Shown here: positions 1 through 5,332 of the stretch, piece after piece
How the letters are laid out: each line of letters opens with the position of its first letter
How positions within the stretch are numbered: position 1 is the stretch's first letter
Assembly: GCA_027371625.1 (NCBI GenBank)
Contig: DAHXMQ010000374.1
Coordinates: 1 to 9,153 of the forward strand
From: Candidatus Methanoperedentaceae archaeon
GTDB lineage: Archaea > Halobacteriota > Methanosarcinia > Methanosarcinales > Methanoperedenaceae
Direction of reading: 5' to 3'
Length of the DNA stretch: 9,153 nt
Notes under the pieces: model-generated
Told to the model about the DNA's origin: nothing
The model's database searches: none
What the model saw: only the letters and a program-made list of their open reading frames with translations
Translations under genes and position numbers: made by a program

Positions 1-861
1 TGAATCATCAATATCCATTGGTTTTCTTTCATCTATACCGTAATCAGTTTCTAAAAAATATACTAGACTTTTTACTAAAACAATACAACTTTCAATACCA
101 TGCTCCCATGTTTCAATAGATCGGGAATATTTGAAATAATATTTAGCTTGAGTATGGGTAACATACTGCTGCTTTTTTTCAACTGGCTTGACCTCTTTTA
201 AATCTGATGAGATTAATTTAACTATAAAATCGTTAAATAGCTGACTTTGTTGAGGCAAAATGTATGAAACATCTTGTATGTTAAATACAGTAAGCATATC
301 CCTCAAACTAGTATGAATTTTATTGACAACCTCTGTTGGATATCCTAAATCATGAGTTAATGAAGCGATGCACCACATTGCTTCCTTTTCATCCTCCGTA
401 ATAGATTTTGAGCTTAATTTCTGATCCATTACATCAATTGAAGAGAAACCTCCAAGATAGTCTCTTACGAGATTTTCGCCAAGCAAGAATACAGTGAAAA
501 CATGTGAAACGTGGTCTCGATAATGCTCACCGCTGCCATATAGAAGATTTTCAAAGGTGCAATATTTTTGGAAAAAATCATGCAAATCATCTATACCGTA
601 ATCACCATCGTCATGGAAATATTCTCGATTATCCTTCGATTTTAAAAAAATTACCGCCTTTGCCACCAATTCTTTCCAAATATTTATTAATATATCTTTT
701 TGCTCATAAAATGGTTTTTTATCATTTAGTTCTGTAATGAAGTCTTTAAGTCTCTTGAATCGATCAATTCGTCTATAAGGAGGTTGGTGCTTAATGAATT
801 CAATTTTTTCATATTCATCTTTAAACCAGAATATTAAACTTTGATCATCAATATCTGTCAC
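1..861 (-). CDS. HD-domain (metal-dependent phosphohydrolase-like) protein, 3' end missing
   Basis: An open frame of 287 codons without a stop runs from a GTG at 861-859 off the left edge, so the C-terminus is missing. Seen: R115-D-H-V-S-H120, then an HD doublet in a hydrophobic setting (I165-A-S-L-T-H170-D171-L-G-Y-P), then W252-E-H254-G followed by a hydrophobic helix. This order (His, HD, His) is that of the HD superfamily, whose members bind metal and hydrolyse phosphate esters or nucleotides; the last Asp of the signature would lie outside the window. Residues 1-110 are charged and aromatic-rich and match nothing I know. The GTG overlaps the stop of the upstream radical SAM gene by four bases (GTGA), which indicates translational coupling and settles the start; no ATG gives an equivalent frame. 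No signal peptide or membrane helix is seen, so it is probably cytoplasmic. Substrate unknown. The HD assignment comes from motifs only. Confidence 0.72.
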   Translation of the reverse strand, partial: MTDIDDQSLIFWFKDEYEKIEFIKHQPPYRRIDRFKRLKDFITELNDKKPFYEQKDILINIWKELVAKAVIFLKSKDNREYFHDDGDYGIDDLHDFFQKYCTFENLLYGSGEHYRDHVSHVFTVFLLGENLVRDYLGGFSSIDVMDQKLSSKSITEDEKEAMWCIASLTHDLGYPTEVVNKIHTSLRDMLTVFNIQDVSYILPQQSQLFNDFIVKLISSDLKEVKPVEKKQQYVTHTQAKYYFKYSRSIETWEHGIESCIVLVKSLVYFLETDYGIDERKPMDIDDS

Positions 862-1952
862 TCAATAATCCCCTCTGTGGAATATGTTCTATGGGCAATA
901 ACCTTGTTTTTGATAAAGACTAAATTTTCTAAACTTAAATTATTAATGCAAGATGGGTCTTTTCTCAAATCATACTCTCCATATTTAATTATTCTTTGAG
1001 CAATACAACCAGTACAGTTATTCTCACTTATACAGAATTGACATGAGTTACTTTCACTTTTGCTTAAAATAACTTTTAATAGAGTAAATCCATAGGATTC
1101 ATTAATAATATCCTCAAGCTTATCGTCTTTAATGTTGTTACGATTAATAAAGCTTTTAATGTTTTTCATTCCTACACAGGGAAAAACAAATCCATCAGGA
1201 CGTATGATTGCCTTTTCGATACCAGCCGTGCATCGAGTATTATCCAATCCCAGGCAATTATAGTGAGCACCAACAATGATTTTTATTTTAGATTTATTTA
1301 TTATTTCACTTAGGATTTTGCGGAATTCAAATACTTCCTTAGGACGAAGCTCCAATAACTCCTTATAAAGCTCTCCTCGACCTTGGGGTACAAATCTCAA
1401 AATATGAATAGTTTTTAACCCAACCTTGCTTAAGATCGACACGATATTTGGTAATTCTTTAAAATTTTCGCGCAATGGGACAAAATGAGCCTCTACATTT
1501 AAACGAGCTTTTTGAACATTCTTGATTGATTCTATAAGATTTTTAAAACTTTTTTGTCTTTTAGTAATATTATCGTGAACTTGAGGATTTGAACCGTGTA
1601 TGCTGAATACAACTTTTTTAACACCTGCGATTCTTAGTTTTGAAAAATAACTTTCGGATATAGACGACAAAGAATTATTAAGATCAAAAATATTCCCACA
1701 TGTATATACAGAAACATTGATGCCTAGTGATGTAATATATTCGCATATATCTAATATATATGGATAAGTTAATGGTTCTCCTCCAGATAGACAAATTTCA
1801 TTTACTCCAATAGATTTCGCTTGATTTACAATATCCTTGAGTTCACTTACCTTGAATTCGTCTGGTAAAGGCTCCCCACCATCTGAAGAACATAAAATAC
1901 ATCTCATCGGACATTTTCTAGTTATCTCCAATGTTAAATCTTTTAAAGGCAT
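858..1952 (-). CDS. Radical SAM / SPASM-domain enzyme
   Basis: A 364-residue protein. Seen: the radical SAM cluster motif C14-X3-C18-X2-C21 close to the N-terminus and the SAM-contacting G57-G-E-P60. The C-terminal part has C241-X12-G254-X4-C259, then C304-X2-C307-X5-C313-X2-C316 and C335. This is the SPASM arrangement for extra iron-sulfur clusters, differing from the usual CX2CX5CX3C by one residue in the last spacing. Family knowledge: such enzymes cleave SAM reductively to a 5'-deoxyadenosyl radical and often modify peptides or proteins (PqqE, anaerobic sulfatase maturases); related forms act in heme synthesis. The substrate here cannot be read from sequence, and no Cys-rich precursor peptide is visible nearby. 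It lies 21 bases after the winged-helix gene, and its TGA overlaps the HD gene's GTG, so the three form one operon. No convincing Shine-Dalgarno precedes its ATG. The gene is AT-rich, unlike the genes to the right. Confidence 0.9.
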   Translation of the reverse strand: MPLKDLTLEITRKCPMRCILCSSDGGEPLPDEFKVSELKDIVNQAKSIGVNEICLSGGEPLTYPYILDICEYITSLGINVSVYTCGNIFDLNNSLSSISESYFSKLRIAGVKKVVFSIHGSNPQVHDNITKRQKSFKNLIESIKNVQKARLNVEAHFVPLRENFKELPNIVSILSKVGLKTIHILRFVPQGRGELYKELLELRPKEVFEFRKILSEIINKSKIKIIVGAHYNCLGLDNTRCTAGIEKAIIRPDGFVFPCVGMKNIKSFINRNNIKDDKLEDIINESYGFTLLKVILSKSESNSCQFCISENNCTGCIAQRIIKYGEYDLRKDPSCINNLSLENLVFIKNKVIAHRTYSTEGIIE

Positions 1953-1973
1953 AAATTTAGTCTCATGATTTGT

Positions 1974-2228
1974 CTATCCAATTCTCCCTTGAATTCTCTC
2001 ACTAAGGGTAGTTTGTCCCTCTGATAGCGGTGGTAGCAAAACATAAGCTCCTCTTTTCATTTTTTTGATTTTCTTGCTTATATAATACCTATTAATTGCA
2101 CCGTTGACAGTATTGTAATTAATCTTTAATATTTTGGCCAGTTTTTTTGGAGTGATCTCTTCATTTGGATGCTTAACAAAATAATCCCAAACAATATCAG
2201 ATTTGTAAAGTAATTCATTTTCGACCAT
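1974..2228 (-). CDS. Small winged helix-turn-helix protein, likely operon regulator
   Basis: An 84-residue protein if it starts at the ATG at 2228-2226. An in-frame TTG at 2240 would add four residues, but it sits inside the palindrome at the predicted transcription start, so I prefer the ATG. Seen: helix 1 around residues 6-19, a helix-turn-helix at about 25-47 (ITPKKLAKIL, then KINYNTVNGAINRYY), and a basic stretch with a G60-A-Y-V-L wing strand. This is a winged-helix fold as in MarR/ArsR-like or phage-type regulators; I cannot name the family. The tail after residue 66 is polar and probably flexible. It is the first gene of the operon with the radical SAM and HD genes. With a perfect palindrome directly upstream, the simplest reading is an autoregulating repressor. 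An alternative is a RiPP recognition element, which also has a winged-helix fold and pairs with radical SAM/SPASM enzymes, but the DNA-binding look of helix 3 argues against it. Confidence 0.75.
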   Translation of the reverse strand: MVENELLYKSDIVWDYFVKHPNEEITPKKLAKILKINYNTVNGAINRYYISKKIKKMKRGAYVLLPPLSEGQTTLSERIQGRIG

Positions 2229-2232
2229 ATAA

Positions 2233-2250
2233 AATTGCAATATTGCAATT
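2233..2250. promoter_or_regulatory. Perfect 18-bp palindrome, candidate operator
   Basis: AATTGCAATATTGCAATT is its own reverse complement, centred between 2241 and 2242. It lies 4 bp upstream of the preferred ATG of the winged-helix gene and about 25 bp downstream of the TATA box, where transcription should start. A dimeric winged-helix protein bound here would block the polymerase. That the operon's own first gene product binds it is inference. Confidence 0.6.
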
Positions 2251-2259
2251 ATGAATTAA

Positions 2260-2271
2260 TATTATATATAA
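2260..2271 (-). promoter_or_regulatory. Archaeal TATA box for the HTH / radical SAM / HD operon
   Basis: On the minus strand the sequence reads TTATATATAATA, a strong archaeal TATA-like element. A start site about 25 bp downstream would fall near 2240, leaving a leader of roughly 12 bases or less. That fits the absence of a Shine-Dalgarno before the ATG (near-leaderless mRNA). The surroundings are AT-rich, so chance occurrence is possible. Confidence 0.5.
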
Positions 2272-2310
2272 TTATCTATCTGTGCCCCCCCACTTTAGCG
2301 CCTCACTTGT

Positions 2311-2327
2311 TATCTTGGCTCAAGATA
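2311..2327. repeat. Small perfect inverted repeat (7-bp stem, 3-base loop)
   Basis: TATCTTG, loop GCT, CAAGATA. It lies just inside the GC-richer side of the composition boundary. No T-run follows on either strand, so a terminator role is not supported. It could be an operator half-site pair or a chance hairpin. Confidence 0.35.
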
Positions 2328-2414
2328 TTCCAAAGGATGCACAAAACACCCATCGCCTTCAGTCACAAATTCCATGCTTAAGGACGAGGCCTGTACGTAT
2401 CGTTTTTTGCATTG

Positions 2415-2421
2415 TATAAAT
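2415..2421 (+). promoter_or_regulatory. Possible TATA box upstream of the Lrp gene
   Basis: TATAAAT is the best TATA match on the plus strand upstream of the Lrp gene. A start near 2442 would give an unusually long leader of about 170 bases. A weaker AT patch at 2553-2560 (GTTAAAAA) would give a short leader instead. I cannot decide between them. Confidence 0.3.
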
Positions 2422-2612
2422 CCTGTGTCAATATACCTACTTACAACTCCCATCCATTCCCAACATTTCCATGAAAACAACTCGGCGCCCCAGAGTGGTT
2501 CCGCACCATTCGCGAAGCTGCCGGAACTCCTGTCCCAACATCCCACTCGACCGTTAAAAACAACACAAAACCTATTAACCCTTAGCGCATAGGAAAGCGG
2601 CGAGGCACAACA

Positions 2613-3092
2613 ATGAAAGAAATACTCGAGATACTGGAAAGCAACCCCAAAATCACACCCAAAGAAATCGCAGCCATGACCGGAATGAAAGAATCGCAAG
2701 TAGCCTCAACAATAAAAGAGATGGAAAAAAAGGGGATAATAAGAAAATACAAGACCGTAATCGACTGGGAAAAAGCGGGCGAGGAGTATGTTTATGCCAT
2801 TATCGAGCTGAAGGTGACGCTTCGCTCAAGGACAGGCTACGATGCCATCGCAGAGAGGATTGCAAAATTCCCGGAAGTGAGGTCGGTAAGGCTCATTTCA
2901 GGCGACCACGACCTCTCGCTCACGGTGCGCGGGAAGTCCATGAAGGACGTGGCTTTCTTTGTGGCGGAGAAAATAGCAACCCTTGAGCAGGTGCAGGGGA
3001 CGGTGACGCATTTCGTGCTGCGCGCGTACAAAGAAGACGGAGATGTGCTGTTTGAGAAAGAACGCTCGGAACGCCTTGCAGTATCGCCGTGA
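2613..3092 (+). CDS. Lrp/AsnC-family transcriptional regulator
   Basis: A 159-residue cytoplasmic regulator, the usual length for the family. Seen: an N-terminal helix-turn-helix (about residues 1-50; P16-K-E-I-A-A-M-T-G, then E27-S-Q-V-A-S-T-I-K-E, then the wing G41-I-I-R-K-Y). A RAM/AsnC effector domain follows (about 57-143), with Y59-V-Y-A-I-I-E-L-K-V as first strand and the characteristic I95-S-G-D-H-D-L101 turn. Family knowledge: these proteins form dimers and octamers, sense amino acids and control amino-acid genes, often their own. A Shine-Dalgarno GAGG at 2602-2605 lies 7 bases before the ATG and supports the start. The aminotransferase gene begins 4 bases after the stop, so the two are almost certainly co-transcribed, and the regulator probably responds to a substrate or product of that enzyme (inference). 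The tail after residue 144 is charged and extends past the fold. Confidence 0.92.
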   Translation: MKEILEILESNPKITPKEIAAMTGMKESQVASTIKEMEKKGIIRKYKTVIDWEKAGEEYVYAIIELKVTLRSRTGYDAIAERIAKFPEVRSVRLISGDHDLSLTVRGKSMKDVAFFVAEKIATLEQVQGTVTHFVLRAYKEDGDVLFEKERSERLAVSP

Positions 3093-3096
3093 TGCC

Positions 3097-4251
3097 ATGT
3101 CGTTCGTGTCAGAAAGAGTAAAAAACATTCCCCCTTCAGGGATAAGGAAATTCTTTGATCTTGTACTTGAGATGGACGGGGTTATATCGCTCGGCGTGGG
3201 AGAGCCGGATTTCGTGACGCCGTGGCATATTCGCGAAGCGTGCATCTATTCGCTTGAGAAAGGCTTCACCTCATACACCTCGAACTACGGGCTTCTTGAG
3301 CTGAGGGAACTTATTTCGCAATGCTACAGGAAGGACTACAATATCGATTATAATCCGAGGAACGAGATTCTCGTCACGACAGGCGTAAGCGAAGCTGCAG
3401 ACCTTGCGTTCAGGGCGATAACGAACCCTGGTGACGAGGTCATAATCCCCGAGCCCTGCTATGTCTCATATAAACCCAGTGTTTCCCTGGCAGGCGGAAA
3501 GCCGGTTGTTGTTCCAACTTACGAGGAGGATGAGTTCAGGGTCACGGCAGACCAGATAAAGAAGAGCATCACACCAAAAACAAAAGCCCTTGTCCTGAGC
3601 TATCCCAATAATCCAACGGGTGCTGTCATGAGGAAAAAAGACCTTGAGGAGATAGCGGATGTGGTAAATGAGAACGACATCATGGTTATCTCGGACGAGG
3701 TGTACGGCAAACTGACATACGATGGCGCACATGCCTGTTTTTCCTCACTCTCCGGGATGAAGGAGAGAAGCATAATCCTGAACGGATTGTCCAAATCGCA
3801 TGCCATGACAGGATTGCGCATCGGCTTTGCGGCTGGAAGCGAAGAAGTTCTCGAAGCAATGACGAAAATCCATCAGTACACCATGCTCTGCGCCCCGATT
3901 ACAGCCCAGATGGGGGCAGTGGAGGCACTGAAAAACGGTGATGGTGAAATGCAGAAGATGGTCAGGGAATACGACAGGAGAAGGCGTTTAATCGTCGGAG
4001 GTCTGAATAAGCTCGGGCTTGATTGCTTCGAGCCGAAGGGTGCTTTCTACGCTTTCCCATCCATAAAGAGCACAGGCATGACATCTGAGGAGTTTGCAGG
4101 CAGGCTTTTGAAGGAACAGAAAGTGGCAGTTGTGCCGGGTGATGTGTTCGGGGAGTCCGGCGCGGGGTATCTGCGTTGCTCCTATGCGACCTCGCGCGAG
4201 GAGCTTGTGGAGGCTCTTGCCAGAATGGAAGCCTTTATTGAAAAACTCTAA
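3097..4251 (+). CDS. Class I PLP-dependent aminotransferase (aspartate/aromatic type)
   Basis: A 384-residue fold-type I aminotransferase. Seen: S31-L-G-V-G-E-P-D-F near the N-terminus, S168-Y-P-N-N172-P-T-G, D200 and Y203 (I-S-D-E-V-Y), the PLP lysine K233 in L-S-K-S-H-A-M-T-G-L, phosphate-binding R241, and R360 (G-Y-L-R) for the substrate carboxylate. All expected catalytic residues are present. From memory it strongly resembles the Pyrococcus aromatic aminotransferase group, so it should exchange the amino group of an amino acid with 2-oxoglutarate in the cytoplasm. Aspartate, aromatic or broader specificity cannot be told from sequence. The frame is open upstream to an ATG at 3043, but that would overlap the Lrp gene by 50 bases. 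The ATG at 3097 gives the usual N-terminus (MSFVSERV) and lies 4 bases after the Lrp stop. No clear Shine-Dalgarno is seen, so translation is probably coupled. The stop overlaps that of the convergent membrane gene. Confidence 0.92.
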   Translation: MSFVSERVKNIPPSGIRKFFDLVLEMDGVISLGVGEPDFVTPWHIREACIYSLEKGFTSYTSNYGLLELRELISQCYRKDYNIDYNPRNEILVTTGVSEAADLAFRAITNPGDEVIIPEPCYVSYKPSVSLAGGKPVVVPTYEEDEFRVTADQIKKSITPKTKALVLSYPNNPTGAVMRKKDLEEIADVVNENDIMVISDEVYGKLTYDGAHACFSSLSGMKERSIILNGLSKSHAMTGLRIGFAAGSEEVLEAMTKIHQYTMLCAPITAQMGAVEALKNGDGEMQKMVREYDRRRRLIVGGLNKLGLDCFEPKGAFYAFPSIKSTGMTSEEFAGRLLKEQKVAVVPGDVFGESGAGYLRCSYATSREELVEALARMEAFIEKL

Positions 4252-5153
4252 GCTTTTTCAAGGTCATTTGGGTGAGCCAGAAGCTCGTTAATGTAAATTT
4301 TTTTATCTGTTCTGGTCATGTACAGGCGAACCCACCACAGCGTTGTCAGGGGAGGGATGACAGCAATACTTATGATCATATTGATAAAAGGCCAGATGAT
4401 TTTCGCTACTGGAATTAGCCCCATAACCTGCTCGATAATAAAAAGGACAATTACAATTATTCCTGCAATCAGCCACAGCATGAATACTTCAAACTTATGC
4501 TTCGTGAAAAATCTAAAACCTGCGAGTATTCCATCGATTGGCGAAAGAGCATCTATGACAAGAGCATATATGAAAACTGCAAGTACAAGGCTTAGTATCA
4601 CGAGATATATAGCCCATAATAAAAATCCGCCAATAAGCGGCAAGAATGCACTTATATCGGAAAACGATAAAATCTGATCAAGATTAATCCTCATCGCGCC
4701 GGGCACTATGAATACAACGCCTGCAAAATAAATCAACCCAACCAGAATTTCTGCCAGGTAAAGGTTTACGACGTTCTTTTTCCCAGCCTCTATCATCGTG
4801 GATAGCTCCGCTTTTCCGGTCTCTGTGGCTTGCTGTGCCATTCCGATAGCTCCTGCTAAAAAGAACGACTCGATAAATGAGACAATTAAAAAATAGATTA
4901 TTATCAGCATTACGATCTCATGGATATGATGTAATACCAAAGGAAGAATTATTGAAATTGCCTGTTGCGGAGTTGTAGCGTTTTTAAGAGATGATAATGA
5001 GGAACCGAAAATATAAAAGAAGCCGGCAAATAGCATGATTACCGACAGCAAACCTGTTATAACTACATTAATGATAAACGGAATGCTCAGATTGAGGTTC
5101 TTCGTATATGTTTCAAAGCCTTTGCTTAGGATTTTCCCGAGATCTTCCACCAT
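4248..5153 (-). CDS. Six-helix membrane protein of unknown function
   Basis: A 301-residue protein (the upstream ATG at 5159 would give 303). Hydrophobic segments, counted from that upstream ATG, lie at about residues 25-50, 75-105, 132-155, 168-200, 225-247 and 252-275, so about six membrane helices. A charged amphipathic N-terminus precedes them and a short charged cytoplasmic tail follows. The pattern D-A-L-S-P-I-D-G followed by F-F-T-K-H-K before a helix recalls archaeal integral membrane families of the DUF4013/DUF7847 kind, whose role is not known. This resemblance is from memory and weak. No catalytic or transport motif is visible. It is transcribed alone, with its own TATA-like element and ribosome binding site, and converges on the aminotransferase gene with a 4-bp overlap of stops. 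It shares an upstream region with the divergent cytochrome gene, but nothing shows a functional link. Confidence 0.85.
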   Translation of the reverse strand: MVEDLGKILSKGFETYTKNLNLSIPFIINVVITGLLSVIMLFAGFFYIFGSSLSSLKNATTPQQAISIILPLVLHHIHEIVMLIIIYFLIVSFIESFFLAGAIGMAQQATETGKAELSTMIEAGKKNVVNLYLAEILVGLIYFAGVVFIVPGAMRINLDQILSFSDISAFLPLIGGFLLWAIYLVILSLVLAVFIYALVIDALSPIDGILAGFRFFTKHKFEVFMLWLIAGIIVIVLFIIEQVMGLIPVAKIIWPFINMIISIAVIPPLTTLWWVRLYMTRTDKKIYINELLAHPNDLEKA

Positions 5154-5160
5154 TTTCATT

Positions 5161-5167
5161 ACCTCTT
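5161..5167 (-). promoter_or_regulatory. Shine-Dalgarno that decides the membrane protein start
   Basis: On the minus strand AAGAGGT lies 7 bases before the ATG at 5153 but only 1 base before the ATG at 5159. Ribosome geometry therefore favours the second ATG. Confidence 0.65.
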
Positions 5168-5206
5168 TAATTTTTCATGTTAAGATATACCAGAATGAAA
5201 TGCAAA

Positions 5207-5219
5207 GTATTAAATATAG
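5207..5219. promoter_or_regulatory. Candidate shared, divergent TATA region
   Basis: Reading minus, CTATATTTAATAC would start transcription near 5185-5190 and give a leader of about 35 bases for the membrane protein. Reading plus, the same bases contain TTAAATATAG, which would start transcription near 5240-5245, just before the leader repeats of the cytochrome gene. Both readings are plausible for archaeal TATA elements; neither is proven. Confidence 0.45.
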
Positions 5220-5245
5220 TTGGTAACTAATAGAATATTGCGGAC

Positions 5246-5332
5246 GGATAGGAAGAACGTGGACTATTCGCAGAACATAGGGATAGGAAAGCGTGGCGCT
5301 GTTCGCAGAATAATAAGGATAGGAGAGAATTT
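5246..5332 (+). repeat. Imperfect tandem repeat in the cytochrome leader, carrying the ribosome binding site
   Basis: Copy 1 is 5246-5280, copy 2 is 5281-5316, and a partial copy 3 is 5317-5332. Each begins GGATAGGA. Copies 1 and 2 also share CGTGG and TTCGCAGAA at matching positions. A degenerate earlier copy may be visible at about 5233-5245 (AATATTGCGGAC). In copy 3 the AGGAGA at 5321-5326 is the Shine-Dalgarno, 6 bases before the ATG, so the repeat duplicates a ribosome-binding-like segment upstream of the real one. Units are contiguous with no spacers, so this is not CRISPR. Confidence 0.75.

Larger units (their letters stand above)
2272..2612. other. Intergenic stretch spanning a composition boundary, no convincing gene
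   Basis: About 340 bases lie between the divergent winged-helix and Lrp genes. Left of about 2284 the DNA is strongly AT-rich. From the C7 run at 2285-2291 onward it is mixed, with GC-rich patches such as around 2485-2540. Open frames exist on both strands but read as low-quality sequence (rich in Cys, Trp, Ser and Phe, no domain), and the minus-strand one runs into the start of the Lrp gene. I see no tRNA, no transposase and no clear att-like direct repeat. It holds a small perfect hairpin and a possible TATA box, listed separately. It may contain a decayed gene or a long leader for the Lrp transcript. Confidence 0.5.

Noticed and set aside
504..737. Plus-strand open frame of 77 codons
   Set aside because: It lies opposite the HD-domain gene, whose frame is open for 287 codons with recognisable motifs. 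The plus-strand product is His/Asn-rich low-quality sequence.
858..1952. Prokaryotic viperin (antiviral radical SAM enzyme)
   Set aside because: The C-terminus carries a full SPASM cysteine set, and the cluster motif CPMRCILC lacks the viperin-type residues as I remember them.
2229..2240. TTG start four codons upstream for the winged-helix gene
   Set aside because: It lies inside the palindrome at the predicted transcription start, and an ATG follows immediately in frame.
2310..2699. Minus-strand open frame of 129 codons between the winged-helix and Lrp genes
   Set aside because: It starts inside the Lrp gene on the opposite strand, is rich in Cys, Trp and Phe without any domain pattern, and has no promoter or ribosome site.
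3043..3096. Upstream ATG giving an 18-residue longer aminotransferase
   Set aside because: It overlaps the Lrp coding region by 50 bases, and the extra residues do not resemble the family N-terminus. The ATG at 3097 does.
5246..5332. CRISPR array
   Set aside because: The units are imperfect and contiguous, with no unique spacers between them.
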